Positions 9,348-18,604 of a stretch of 64,000 bases of DNA are shown in pieces. Source of the DNA: Mycobacterium mantenii (GTDB lineage Bacteria > Actinomycetota > Actinomycetes > Mycobacteriales > Mycobacteriaceae); assembly GCF_010731775.1 (NCBI RefSeq), contig NZ_AP022590.1, positions 1,426,001 to 1,490,000 of the forward strand, in the 5' to 3' direction. The position numbers and the translations under genes were made by a program. The notes beneath the pieces were generated by a model. The model was not told where the DNA came from, did no database searches, and saw nothing but the letters and a program-made list of their open reading frames with translations. Position 1 is the first letter of the stretch, and each line of letters begins with the position of its first letter.

Positions 9348-9464
9348 CTAGCCGGTCGCCCCGACCATCTTCATCACCAGCAGCACCGCCACCGCGATGA
9401 ACGCGACGGCGAAAATGCCCGTTAGTTCTCTGAGTTCGGCGTGGGACTCTGCGCAGACTCCCAC
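9348..9464 (-). CDS. Possible 38-residue single-pass membrane peptide
   Basis: In the frame offset from the 84-residue gene above it, a GTG at 9464 opens a reading frame that ends in a strongly hydrophobic helix (FAVAFIAVAVLLVMKMV) and a stop at 9348. A GAGG lies 5-8 bases before the GTG. The hydrophobic part falls outside the overlapping gene, so it is not a shadow of it. Short length and the GTG start make this tentative. A 12-bp direct repeat, TAGCCGGTCGCC, covers its stop codon and recurs about 25 bases on. Confidence 0.3.
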   Translation of the reverse strand: MGVCAESHAELRELTGIFAVAFIAVAVLLVMKMVGATG

Positions 9465-9676
9465 TTCGCCTCGAGCGAGCGTTTCACCCTGGTGCCGGCC
9501 GCCAGATCGAGCTGAAAGGTCTCACCGCCGTCGGCCTCGAACGTGATGAGATACCCCGAGTCGCTGGGGTCCTTGAAGACGACTTTGTAGGGCTGTTCAC
9601 CCGAGCCGCGGTCCACGGCGATGATGTCGCCAGGGGCCACGTCGTCGATCAGGTCGTTACCGGAGACTTTGGACAT
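9422..9676 (-). CDS. Small conserved hypothetical protein (84 aa)
   Basis: A soluble 84-residue protein, MSKVSGNDLIDDVAPGDII..., with a beta-rich pattern (YKVVFKDPSDSGYLITFEADGGETFQLDL) and a charged C-terminus. No known motif is visible. Its compact composition and codon use resemble the neighbouring genes. Function unknown. Confidence 0.65.
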   Translation of the reverse strand: MSKVSGNDLIDDVAPGDIIAVDRGSGEQPYKVVFKDPSDSGYLITFEADGGETFQLDLAAGTRVKRSLEAKWESAQSPTPNSEN

Positions 9677-9743
9677 ACGGTCGACGTTAGCCGAAACAAA
9701 CGCGGCGACCTTCCGGACCGGACGGCGCAGTGACCGACCTCAC

Positions 9744-10760
9744 CTAGGGCTGCAGGAAGGTCTTGATGGCGCGGCGCTCGTCCATCGCCCGGTAGCCCTC
9801 GGCGACCTGCTCGAGGGGCAGGCTCAGGTCGAACACCTTGCCGGGGTTGATCCGTCCGTCGAGCACCGACTCGATCAGGGACGGCAGGAATTGCCGGACC
9901 GGGGCCGGTCCGCCGCGCAGCCCGACTTGTTTGGCGAAGAGCTCCTCACCGTTGATGCTGACGTCGTGGGGCACGCCGACGAACCCGACGAAGGCGCCCG
10001 GGCGGGCGGAATCGATCGCTTGTTGCATGGCTTGCTCGGTTCCAACGCATTCCAGAACGGCATCGGCGCCGATACCTTCGGTCATGTCCTTGATCGCCGC
10101 GACACCGTCGTCGCCGCGTTCGGTGACGATGTCGGTGGCACCGAACTCCCGCGCCAGCTTCTGCCGGGGCTCGTGGCGGCTCATGGCGATGATCCGTTCG
10201 GCGCCTATTTCGCGCGCGGCCAGCACCGCACACAAACCCACCGCGCCGTCACCCACCACGGCCACGGTCATGCCGGGAACGACGCCGGCGGCCTCGGCGG
10301 CGAACCACCCGGTGCCCATCACGTCCGACAAGGTCAGCAGGTCCGGAAGCGATTCCTTGTCGGGCTGGTCGGGGAGTGCGACCAGACTGCCGTCGGCCAC
10401 CGGAACCCGCACGTATTCCGCCTGACAGCCGCTCATCAATTGGCCGTGCAGGCACGACGTTTGAACGCCGTTGCGGCAGTTCGGGCAGGTGTTATCGGAA
10501 GCGAAGAAGGGCCCGATGACGAACTGGCCGGCCTTGACCGAGCTGACGTCGCTGCCCACGGCCTCGACGACCCCGCAGTATTCGTGACCGAAGGGCGTGG
10601 GTTCGGGCACCGGGGTGAGGCCGCGGTACTGCCATAGATCCGAACCGCACACACAGGTGGCGGCGACGCGGACGACCGCGTCGGTGGGGGCGACGATCTC
10701 GGGTTCCGGCAGGTCTTCGAATCGGACATCGCCGGCGCCGTAGATGACTGCTCCTCGCAT
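9744..10760 (-). CDS. Zinc-dependent alcohol dehydrogenase family protein
   Basis: 338-residue medium-chain dehydrogenase. The catalytic zinc site is visible as C38 (CVCGSD) and H59-E60 (GHEY). Three of the four usual structural-zinc cysteines are present (C92, C95, C103); the first is an Asp (D89). The Rossmann motif is VVGDGAVGLCAVLAA. It would oxidise or reduce an alcohol/aldehyde with NAD(P) in the cytosol; substrate unknown. It lies 63 bp downstream of the thioredoxin-fold gene on the same strand, suggesting one transcript. Confidence 0.9.
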   Translation of the reverse strand: MRGAVIYGAGDVRFEDLPEPEIVAPTDAVVRVAATCVCGSDLWQYRGLTPVPEPTPFGHEYCGVVEAVGSDVSSVKAGQFVIGPFFASDNTCPNCRNGVQTSCLHGQLMSGCQAEYVRVPVADGSLVALPDQPDKESLPDLLTLSDVMGTGWFAAEAAGVVPGMTVAVVGDGAVGLCAVLAAREIGAERIIAMSRHEPRQKLAREFGATDIVTERGDDGVAAIKDMTEGIGADAVLECVGTEQAMQQAIDSARPGAFVGFVGVPHDVSINGEELFAKQVGLRGGPAPVRQFLPSLIESVLDGRINPGKVFDLSLPLEQVAEGYRAMDERRAIKTFLQP

Positions 10761-10823
10761 AGCGTCCTTCCTATCGCGGTAGTGGAAGCCCAGCTACCCG
10801 ATATCGATGCTGTTAACGGCGCC

Positions 10824-11393
10824 TTAGCGCCATTTGATGCCGCATCCGATGGACGGACGCTGTTCGGGGTTGACCGGTCGCCCGGCGAGCACCGCGTCGA
10901 CCGCGGCCCGGACGTCCGCGGCGGTGACCGGTCGGCCGTTCTTGGGCCGGGAATCGTCGAGCTGGCCGCGGTAGACCAGTCGACGCTCGCCGTCGAAAAC
11001 GAATGTGTCCGGCGTGCAGGCGGCCGAGAACGCGCGGGCAACGTCCTGGGTTTCGTCGTAGAGGTATGGGAATGTCCAACCGTGGCCGCGGGCCTCCGCG
11101 ACCATCTGCTCCGGCCCGTCCTGCGGGTAGGTGACCACGTCATTGCTCGAAATGCCCACCATCGCAACGCCCTGCTCGGCGAGGTCACGACCGAGCGCGG
11201 CAAGCCCGGCGGCGACGTGCTTGACGTACGGGCAGTGATTGCAGATGAAGGTGACGACCAGGGCCGGGCCCGTCAGGTCGTCGCGATTGAGCGTGCGGCC
11301 GGTGGCCGGCTCGGCCAGCGAGAAGTCCGGTGCGACGGTACCCAGGGCGAGCATGGTGGACTCGATGGCCATGTGGGCCAGGGTATCGCCCAC
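10824..11393 (-). CDS. Thioredoxin-fold protein (AhpC/TSA-like), CNHC motif
   Basis: 189 residues. After an APDFSL opening typical of the AhpC/TSA-Redoxin group comes the redox motif C51-N-H-C54 (TFICNHCPYVKHV), followed by GISSNDVVTYPQDGPEQM and a Pro-containing strand. It is probably a cytosolic thiol oxidoreductase; no signal peptide is seen. ATG at residue 8 (11372) is an alternative start. It probably shares a transcript with the alcohol dehydrogenase. Confidence 0.85.
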   Translation of the reverse strand: MGDTLAHMAIESTMLALGTVAPDFSLAEPATGRTLNRDDLTGPALVVTFICNHCPYVKHVAAGLAALGRDLAEQGVAMVGISSNDVVTYPQDGPEQMVAEARGHGWTFPYLYDETQDVARAFSAACTPDTFVFDGERRLVYRGQLDDSRPKNGRPVTAADVRAAVDAVLAGRPVNPEQRPSIGCGIKWR

Positions 11394-11471
11394 CGAAGTC
11401 TGCCGCCTATCGCCGTCGGGCAGCGCGAACCTGAATCGGCGACGGCAAGAGGGGCGGGCTACCGACGCGGA

Positions 11472-12134
11472 TCAGGTGCGCGGCGCGGCCTGGTTGACCT
11501 TGTTGGCCGCAAAAGTCGCGGCCTGGGCGGTCATCCCGGCGTCGATGTAGGAAACATGCGCCATGATGTTGCCGCCGCCGGAGCAGATCGGATCGTCGGG
11601 CGCGCACAGGCTGGTGACCTTGGAACCGTAGGCCGCGTTGATCGTGGGTAGCGGTTGGCCGCCCCACAGCATGCTGGAGAACTGACTGGTGGGCTCGCCG
11701 AAGAGGGCGACGGCGGCGACGTGGTCCGCCACCGAGGGCGGCATCGCGTTGGTGGCCAGGTCGATCACCGTCGAGCCCTGGGAGTAGCCGCCGAGCACGA
11801 TCCTAGAGTTCGGGCAGTTGGCCACGACGTCCTGGATGTGTGCGCTCGCGTCATTGGCACCGGCATTGGCGCTGTTGTGGTAGTCGTCGTTGGCGGGGTA
11901 GTTGACCGCGTAGACGTCGACGGACTTGCCCCCGAGCTGCGAGGTGAGCGAGTCGACGAACGCCTGCCCGATGTTGCCCAGACCGGGCTCCTGGTGGGTG
12001 CCCCGGGCGAAAACCACCGAGACATCCGAGCAGGGATCGGCCGTGGCGCTCGGATTCCCCATGGGTGCACTCAGCAGCGCCCACGCCGTCACAACCGAGA
12101 TACCAACCAACCGAGCAAGTCTGCGTGCACTCAT
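11472..12134 (-). CDS. Secreted cutinase-family serine esterase (Culp-like)
   Basis: 220 residues with a cleavable signal peptide ending near ASATADP (about residue 33). The alpha/beta hydrolase triad is complete: Ser118 in GGYSQG, Asp181 in CAPDDPIC, His193 in AHVSY. The paired cysteines (35 and 107; 177 and 184) match the two cutinase disulfides. Mycobacterial relatives (Culp proteins such as Rv1984c) hydrolyse short to medium esters or lipids outside the cell. Single gene. Confidence 0.93.
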   Translation of the reverse strand: MSARRLARLVGISVVTAWALLSAPMGNPSATADPCSDVSVVFARGTHQEPGLGNIGQAFVDSLTSQLGGKSVDVYAVNYPANDDYHNSANAGANDASAHIQDVVANCPNSRIVLGGYSQGSTVIDLATNAMPPSVADHVAAVALFGEPTSQFSSMLWGGQPLPTINAAYGSKVTSLCAPDDPICSGGGNIMAHVSYIDAGMTAQAATFAANKVNQAAPRT

Positions 12135-12240
12135 GCCGAAATCCTGTCATATCGCCGGGCGCGACGGTGTCGGCGGTTGGCGCTACGGCGACAACGCCGC
12201 GTGTGCCAGCCGAATGGAGCTGCAACGCAATGCCTTACGC

Positions 12241-12633
12241 TCATCCGGTGGTGCGGATACGAATGGGGCCGGACCAGTCGCCGTCGGGGTCGACGACGCT
12301 GCCGCGCTGGGTGATCTGCACGCCACCCGATCGGGCGAGTCGCCGTGCGGCCGCCCGGGCCTCGTCCATCAACTCGCGCCAATCGTCGCCGCCCACCGCG
12401 CGGGCCGCGTCCGACGGGCAGATGCTGCTTTTCGGGCCACGATGCTCGGCCAGCGCGCGGATCGACGACTCGAGCCGCTGCCTCATCGGCCCGTTGCCGA
12501 GGGCGATTTCGGCGTGGTCGGCGCCGCGGCCACCACCGGCGAGCGCACGACCCAGCTCGGCGCGCAATCGCTCACCCATCCCACCAGTCAAGGCCACCGC
12601 GCCACCACTCGTCGACCGTTCTGCCCGCGGCAC
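12241..12633 (-). CDS. DUF3253 domain protein
   Basis: The domain body reads ICPSDAARAVGGDDWRELMDEARAAARRLA and ends in ITQRGSVVDPDGDWSGPIRIR, the pattern of DUF3253, a small family resembling a winged helix. The reading frame opens at GTG 12633, 6 bp after the crotonase stop, but ATG 12579 (MGERLRAELG) is a natural domain start and may be the true one. Same strand as, and just downstream of, the crotonase gene, so probably co-transcribed. Biological role unknown. Confidence 0.75.
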   Translation of the reverse strand: MPRAERSTSGGAVALTGGMGERLRAELGRALAGGGRGADHAEIALGNGPMRQRLESSIRALAEHRGPKSSICPSDAARAVGGDDWRELMDEARAAARRLARSGGVQITQRGSVVDPDGDWSGPIRIRTTG

Positions 12634-12639
12634 CGCCTG

Positions 12640-13413
12640 TCATCGGCCGCGCCACTGCGGCTTGCGCTTCTCGGCCCAGGCCCGCAGCCCCTCGGCGACG
12701 TCGTCGGTCGCACCGGCCACCTTGCGCATGGTCTCGCCGAAGCGCACGGATTCGATCCAGCCCATGTCGGCAGTCCGCCACGCCACCTCCTTGGTCGCCC
12801 GCTGGGCCAGGGGCGCGGCCTCGGTGAGGGTCCGGGCCCAGGCCTGGGCTTCGGCCTGAAGTTGGTCGGGCTCGACCAGCTTCCAGACCAGACCGATCTC
12901 TTTGGCCCGCTCGGCGCTCATCGGCTTTCCGGTCAACAGCAACTCCATGGCGTTGGCCCACCCGACCCGATGCGGAAGCCGGATGGCTCCGACGATGGTG
13001 GGCACCCCGATCGATACCTCGGGGAAGCAGAAGGTGGCCTCGGTGCTGGCGATGACGAAGTCGCAAAACAACACCCCGGTCACCCCGTAGCCGATGCAGG
13101 GACCGTGCACGGCGGCGATGGTGGGCTTGAACAATTCCATGCCGGATTCGAACGAGTTGATTGTCGGTTTCTCCCAGAAGGTGCCGCCGAAGGTGCCGAC
13201 CGAGCCCTCGCCGTCCTTGAGGTCGCCGCCGGCACAAAAGACGCTGCCGTTGGCCGTCAGGATCCCCACCCACGCGTCCAGGTCGTCGCGGAAGCGATCC
13301 CAGGCGGCGTTGAGGTCCTGGCGAAGGGCGCCGTTGATGGCGTTGCGCGCCTCGGGACGGTTTAGGGTGATGGTGGCAACGTGGTCTTGCAGCTCATAGG
13401 TGACCAGACTCAT
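12640..13413 (-). CDS. Enoyl-CoA hydratase/isomerase (crotonase) family protein
   Basis: 257 residues with the crotonase oxyanion-hole segments NGSVFCAGGDLKDG and AAVHGPCIGYGVTGVL, and the FPEVSIGVPTIVGA region. Family members hydrate or isomerise acyl-CoA thioesters in fatty acid, sterol or amino acid breakdown. The exact chemistry cannot be assigned: the position often held by catalytic Glu in GxxG regions is not decisive here. First gene of a probable pair with the DUF3253 protein. Confidence 0.9.
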   Translation of the reverse strand: MSLVTYELQDHVATITLNRPEARNAINGALRQDLNAAWDRFRDDLDAWVGILTANGSVFCAGGDLKDGEGSVGTFGGTFWEKPTINSFESGMELFKPTIAAVHGPCIGYGVTGVLFCDFVIASTEATFCFPEVSIGVPTIVGAIRLPHRVGWANAMELLLTGKPMSAERAKEIGLVWKLVEPDQLQAEAQAWARTLTEAAPLAQRATKEVAWRTADMGWIESVRFGETMRKVAGATDDVAEGLRAWAEKRKPQWRGR

Positions 13414-13473
13414 GACTTCAGACTATTGCGCCCGGGCCCACGGCCACGCCTGATGCCGCGAACAAGCCCCGTT

Positions 13474-14496
13474 TCATGGTGTCCGCGGGCGGCGGAAATC
13501 ATGGAATATCGCCAGGCGCCCAACGGTTTTCGCGGGTAGGCGCTTGACGTCGTCGAAATGCACGCTGACCCGTTCGAAGGCTTTGACCCGTTCGGCCTTG
13601 ACCTTCTTGGTGTAGGTCCGCCGATCCGCCAACGTCAAATCGGCGTCGTCGCTGAACGCGCCCAGCAACGCGCGCGGGTAGAGACGCTCCACCAAGACGA
13701 CATTGACCTCGGCGCAGATCACCAGCGCCATCGACGCGAGGAACAGAAACGCCAGCGCCCCCAACACCAGGGCGAACACACTGTTGGTGGCGCTCGCCCT
13801 TTTGACCGTGTGCGCGACATAGCCGGCGCCGAACCACTGCAGCATCTGCCAAATGAGCGCCGCGGCAACCGCTCCCGGCAGCACCTGCCGGTACGTCAAT
13901 GCCCGCGCGGTCGTCACGCGAAAGGCCACCAGGCAGATCAACGCGTTGATCGCGACGGCGACGAGCACCAGACCGATCTTGCTGAAAATGCCGAGCGCCC
14001 CGGTGGCGTGGCCCGCCGCGGCCAAGACGGTGGCCGCGATGGCGGCCGAGCCGAGCACCAACAACAACATGAGGCTGCGCAGGCGCGATCGGATCGGGTT
14101 GGGGCGCTTGTGCTTCGGCACCGCCCACACCGTGTCCATCGCGTTCTGCAGCGCCTGTCCCACGCCCAGTCCGCCGTAGAGCGCGCCGAGCAGGCCGACG
14201 ACCACGCCCACCGTGCCCCCGCTGAGTCCCTCGGGATGATGCAGCTGGGTACCGAGCACCGGGAACTGGCTCAAGGTGCTGTGCAGCACCTGTGCTTGCA
14301 GATCGGGCCGGCCGGCCAGGACCACCCCCAGGCCGGTGGTCAGCAGCAGTAGCAGCGGAAACAGCGACACCAGCCCGTAATAGGTGATCAGGGCGGCTAG
14401 GTAACCACCCTGATCGTCATTGAATTTGTAGACGACACCGACGATCACGCCGACGATTCGATTCCGCCGCTGCAGCTCGTCCAGCCAACCGACCAT
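13474..14496 (-). CDS. YihY/BrkB-family integral membrane protein
   Basis: 340 residues with about six hydrophobic segments and the family's early motif KFNDDQGGYLAALITYYGLVSLFPLLLLL. The middle contains QNAMDTVWAVPKHKRP, also characteristic. The C-terminal 70 residues are cytosolic and basic. The family was once called ribonuclease BN by mistake; its role (transport or envelope function) is unsettled. It is divergent from hrpA. Confidence 0.9.
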   Translation of the reverse strand: MVGWLDELQRRNRIVGVIVGVVYKFNDDQGGYLAALITYYGLVSLFPLLLLLTTGLGVVLAGRPDLQAQVLHSTLSQFPVLGTQLHHPEGLSGGTVGVVVGLLGALYGGLGVGQALQNAMDTVWAVPKHKRPNPIRSRLRSLMLLLVLGSAAIAATVLAAAGHATGALGIFSKIGLVLVAVAINALICLVAFRVTTARALTYRQVLPGAVAAALIWQMLQWFGAGYVAHTVKRASATNSVFALVLGALAFLFLASMALVICAEVNVVLVERLYPRALLGAFSDDADLTLADRRTYTKKVKAERVKAFERVSVHFDDVKRLPAKTVGRLAIFHDFRRPRTP

Positions 14497-14633
14497 CGTC
14501 GATCACTTCCCCCACAAGCCGGCATCCAATTCGATGCATTCGCCGGGTGATACCCGAATTCGGCTGCCATCAACCCCGCCGGTCACCCCGAAGCGGTGGG
14601 GTCGCGGTTGCGCGAGTGCCTACTCTGTGCGGG

Positions 14634-17600
14634 GTGGCCGAACCGTCCGTAGCGCAACTGCGCAAACAGCTCGACGGTGTACCCCTGCGCGACGCCGCCC
14701 GCATCGGCCGACGCCTGAAGAACCTCCGCGGCGCCTCGCCCGAAAAGCTGCGGCAGCTGGCCGAACAGATCGCCGCGGCGCACAAGGTCGTCGCCGCCCG
14801 GCAGGCCGCCGTGCCCACGGTCACCTACCCCGACCTGCCGGTCAGCGAGCGCCGCCGGGAAATTGCCGACGCGATACGGGCAAATCAGGTGGTCGTCATC
14901 GCCGGGGAGACCGGGTCGGGGAAGACCACGCAGTTACCCAAGATCTGTCTCGAGGCAGGCCGCGGTATCCGCGGAACCATCGGGCACACCCAGCCCCGCC
15001 GCCTGGCCGCCCGCACCGTCGCGCAGCGCATCGCCGACGAGCTGGGCGGCCCGCTCGGCGACGCCGTCGGCTATACCGTGCGGTTCACCGACCAGGTCAG
15101 CGACCGCACGCTGATCAAGCTGATGACCGACGGCATCCTGCTCGCCGAGATCCAGCGCGACCGCCGTCTGCTGCGCTACGACACGCTGATCCTCGACGAG
15201 GCCCACGAGCGCAGCCTCAATATCGATTTCCTGCTCGGCTACCTGCGCGAGTTGCTGCCGCGCCGCCCAGACCTGAAGGTGATCATCACCTCGGCCACGA
15301 TCGAGCCCCAGCGCTTCGCCGCGCACTTCGAGAACGCGCCCATCATCGAGGTGTCCGGGCGGACATATCCGGTCGAGGTGCGCTACCGGCCGCTGGAGGT
15401 CGCCGTGCCGTCCGTCTCCGACGACGATCCCGACGACCCCGACCACGAAATCGTGCGAACCCAGATCCGCGACGAGCTCGAGGCGATCGTCGACGCCATC
15501 GGCGAACTCGAGGCCGAGCCGCCGGGCGACATCCTGGTCTTTCTCTCGGGGGAGCGCGAGATCCGCGACACCGCAGAGGCTTTGAGCGGCCTCAAGCACA
15601 CCGAGGTGCTCCCGCTGTACGCCCGGCTCCCCACCGCCGAACAACAGAAGGTGTTCGCGCCCCACACCGGGCGCCGTGTCGTGCTGGCGACCAATGTCGC
15701 CGAAACCTCGTTGACCGTCCCGGGGATCCGCTATGTCATCGACCCGGGCAATGCCCGCATTTCGCGCTACAGCCGCCGGTTGAAGGTGCAGCGGCTGCCG
15801 ATCGAGCCCATCTCGCAGGCGTCGGCCGCACAGCGGGCCGGCCGGTGCGGCCGCGTCGCCCCCGGCGTGTGCATACGGCTCTACTCCGAGCAGGACTTCG
15901 CGGTCCGGCCGCGCTACACCGACCCCGAGATACTGCGGACCAACCTCGCCGCCGTGCTGCTGCAGATGGCGGCCCTGCAGCTCGGCGACATCGAGGAATT
16001 TCCCTTCCTCGATCCGCCGGATCGGCGCAGCGTCCGCGACGGCGCGCAGCTGCTGGCCGAACTCGGCGCGTTCGACGGCCACGGCGCGATCACCGACCTC
16101 GGTCGCCGCCTGGCACGCCTGCCCGTCGATCCGAGGCTGGGCCGGATGATTCTGCAGGCACAGACCGAGGGGTGTGTGCGCGAAATGTTGGTGTTGGCCG
16201 CGGCGCTCACGATCCCGGATCCGCGGGAACGGCCAAGCGACCGCGAGGAGGCGGCCCGCGACAAGCATGCCCGTTTCGCCGACGAGCACTCCGACTTCAT
16301 GTCCTACCTCAACCTGTGGCGCTATCTGCGTGAGAAACGGAAGTCGTTATCCGGCAATGCGTTTCGACGGATGTGCCGTTCGGAGTTTCTGCACTATCTG
16401 CGCATTCGCGAGTGGCAGGACCTGGTCGGGCAGCTGCGCAGCATCGCCCGCGACCTGGGCATCGTCGAAGACGCATCGTCGGATGAGCCGGCCGATCCGG
16501 CGCGGGTGCATGCGGCGCTGCTTGCGGGGCTGCTGTCGCACGTGGGCATGCGGCGCGAAGACACCCGCGAGTATCTGGGCGCGCGCAACTCGCACTTCGT
16601 CCTGGCACCCGGCTCGGTGCTCACCAAACGGCCACCGCGCTGGGTCGTCGTCGCGGAGCTGGTCGAGACGAGCCGGCTGTACGGGCGAACGGCGGCCCGC
16701 ACGCAGCCCGAGGTGGTGGAGCGGGTCGCGGGCGACCTGGTGCAGCGCACCTACAGCGAACCGCACTGGGACGCCGCGCGCGGCGAGGTGCTGGCCTACG
16801 AGCGGGTGACGCTGTACGGGCTGCCGCTCGTCGCGCGCCGCCGCGTCGGATACGCCCGCATCGAGCCGGTGGTGGCGCGGGAATTGTTCATCCGCCATGC
16901 GCTGGTCGAAGGACAGTGGCACACCCGCCATCACTTCTTCCGCGACAACGCACGGCTGCGGGCCGAGCTCGAGGAGCTGGAGGAGCGGGCCCGCCGCCGC
17001 GACCTGCTGGTCGGCGACGACGACGTGTATGCGCTCTACGACGCCCGGGTTCCCGCCCATGTCGTCTCGGCGCGGCACTTCGACTCCTGGTGGAAAAAGC
17101 AGCGACACAAGAAACCGGACCTGCTCACCTTCGCCCGCGTCGACCTGCTGCGCACCGACGAGACGGGCGACACGGACCGGCCGAACACATGGCGGACGGG
17201 CGATGTCGCGCTGCCGCTGACCTACCGGTTCGAGCCCGGCGCCGCCGACGACGGGGTCACCGTGCATGTGCCCATCGACGTGCTGGCCCGCCTGGGCGGC
17301 GATGAGTTCGCCTGGCAGGTCCCGGCGCTGCGCGAGGAGCTGGTGACCGCGCTCATCCGCTCGCTGCCGAAAGACCTGCGCCGCAACTTCGTTCCCGCCC
17401 CGGACACGGCCCGCGCGGTGCTGTCCGCAATCGACCCGACCGGTGAACCGCTGCTGCTGGCGCTGCAACGCGAATTACGCCGTCGGACTGGAATTTTGGT
17501 GCCGGTCGATGCCTTCGACCTGGACAGGCTGCCATCGCATTTGCGGGTCACGTTCGCGGTCGAGTCCGGCGACGGCACCGAGGTGGCCCGCGGCAAGGAT

Positions 17601-18542
17601 CTGGGGGTACTGCAGGAACGGCTCACCACGCCGGCCCGGCAGGCCGTCGCGCAGGCGGTGGCGGGCGAGCTGGAACGGACGGGGTTGCGCGGCTGGCCCG
17701 AGGACCTCGAAGAACTGCCGCGCGTCGTGGAACGCACGATCGACGGGCGCACCGTGCGGGGCTTTCCGGCGTTGGTCGACTCGGGTGCCAACGTCGACCT
17801 CCGCGTGTTCGCCACCTCGTCGGAGCAGGATCGGACAATGGCACCCGGCATCCGGCGGCTGGTGCGGCTCAGCGTCGCATCACCGGTCAAAGCTATTGCG
17901 CGTCAACTTGATCCGCGTTCCCGGTTGGCCCTCGGCAGCAACCCGGACGGCGACTTGAGTGCGCTGCTGGAGGACTGCGCCGACGCCGCGACCGACGCCC
18001 TCGTGGCCGCGCCGGTGTGGACCCGTGCGGAGTTCGTCGCGCTGCAACAGCGGGCAGGAAAGTCCTTGCTGCCCACTACCGTCGACATCGTGCACCGCGT
18101 CGAGAAGGTACTGGCCGCCGCTCAGGAGGTCCAACTCGTGGTGCCCGAAAACCCGCCGCCCGCGCAGGCCGATGCGATCGCCGACATCCGTGTCCAGCTG
18201 AATCGGCTGTTGCCGGCCGGGTTCGTCACCGCCACCGGCGCCGCACACCTCGCCGATCTCACTCGCTACCTGCTCGCGATCCGCCGCCGCCTCGACGGCC
18301 TGGCCCACGGGATCCAGGCCGATCGAGAGCGGATGCAGCGGGTGCTGTCCGTGCAGGACGCCTACGACGAGCTGGTGCGCGAGCTGCCGCAGCCGGCAAC
18401 GACAGCCGCCGGCGTACGCGATATCTCCAAGCAGATCGAGGAATTCAGGGTCAGCCTGTGGGCCCAGCAACTCGGCACGCCCCGCCCGGTCAGCGAGCAG
18501 CGGATCTACCGCGCGATCGACGCCGTGCGCGACGCTTTGTGA
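14634..18542 (+). CDS. hrpA: ATP-dependent RNA helicase HrpA (DEAH box)
   Basis: A 1302-residue protein from the GTG at 14634. Helicase motifs occur in order: Walker A GETGSGKTTQLPK (about residue 90), TQPRRLAA, DEAH (about 186), SATIE, FLSGEREI, TNVAETSLTVPGI and QRAGRCGR. A helicase-associated region and the long DUF3418 C-terminal domain follow, matching full-length HrpA. In other bacteria HrpA processes mRNA and rescues stalled ribosomes. The frame is open upstream to 14547, but those codons look non-coding. No truncation is seen. Confidence 0.93.
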   Translation: MAEPSVAQLRKQLDGVPLRDAARIGRRLKNLRGASPEKLRQLAEQIAAAHKVVAARQAAVPTVTYPDLPVSERRREIADAIRANQVVVIAGETGSGKTTQLPKICLEAGRGIRGTIGHTQPRRLAARTVAQRIADELGGPLGDAVGYTVRFTDQVSDRTLIKLMTDGILLAEIQRDRRLLRYDTLILDEAHERSLNIDFLLGYLRELLPRRPDLKVIITSATIEPQRFAAHFENAPIIEVSGRTYPVEVRYRPLEVAVPSVSDDDPDDPDHEIVRTQIRDELEAIVDAIGELEAEPPGDILVFLSGEREIRDTAEALSGLKHTEVLPLYARLPTAEQQKVFAPHTGRRVVLATNVAETSLTVPGIRYVIDPGNARISRYSRRLKVQRLPIEPISQASAAQRAGRCGRVAPGVCIRLYSEQDFAVRPRYTDPEILRTNLAAVLLQMAALQLGDIEEFPFLDPPDRRSVRDGAQLLAELGAFDGHGAITDLGRRLARLPVDPRLGRMILQAQTEGCVREMLVLAAALTIPDPRERPSDREEAARDKHARFADEHSDFMSYLNLWRYLREKRKSLSGNAFRRMCRSEFLHYLRIREWQDLVGQLRSIARDLGIVEDASSDEPADPARVHAALLAGLLSHVGMRREDTREYLGARNSHFVLAPGSVLTKRPPRWVVVAELVETSRLYGRTAARTQPEVVERVAGDLVQRTYSEPHWDAARGEVLAYERVTLYGLPLVARRRVGYARIEPVVARELFIRHALVEGQWHTRHHFFRDNARLRAELEELEERARRRDLLVGDDDVYALYDARVPAHVVSARHFDSWWKKQRHKKPDLLTFARVDLLRTDETGDTDRPNTWRTGDVALPLTYRFEPGAADDGVTVHVPIDVLARLGGDEFAWQVPALREELVTALIRSLPKDLRRNFVPAPDTARAVLSAIDPTGEPLLLALQRELRRRTGILVPVDAFDLDRLPSHLRVTFAVESGDGTEVARGKDLGVLQERLTTPARQAVAQAVAGELERTGLRGWPEDLEELPRVVERTIDGRTVRGFPALVDSGANVDLRVFATSSEQDRTMAPGIRRLVRLSVASPVKAIARQLDPRSRLALGSNPDGDLSALLEDCADAATDALVAAPVWTRAEFVALQQRAGKSLLPTTVDIVHRVEKVLAAAQEVQLVVPENPPPAQADAIADIRVQLNRLLPAGFVTATGAAHLADLTRYLLAIRRRLDGLAHGIQADRERMQRVLSVQDAYDELVRELPQPATTAAGVRDISKQIEEFRVSLWAQQLGTPRPVSEQRIYRAIDAVRDAL

Positions 18543-18604
18543 TCGATTCCCCCCGCCACTTTCAACCTATAACGCATCAGGGGACTTGCCGCAAGACCCG
18601 GGTG

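Noticed and set aside
12572..13273. 233-codon frame opposite phase to the crotonase
   Set aside because: Arg/Gly-rich shadow of the crotonase gene; no homology visible.
14934..16289. 451-codon open frame antisense to hrpA
   Set aside because: Shadow of the helicase gene with no domain or start signal.
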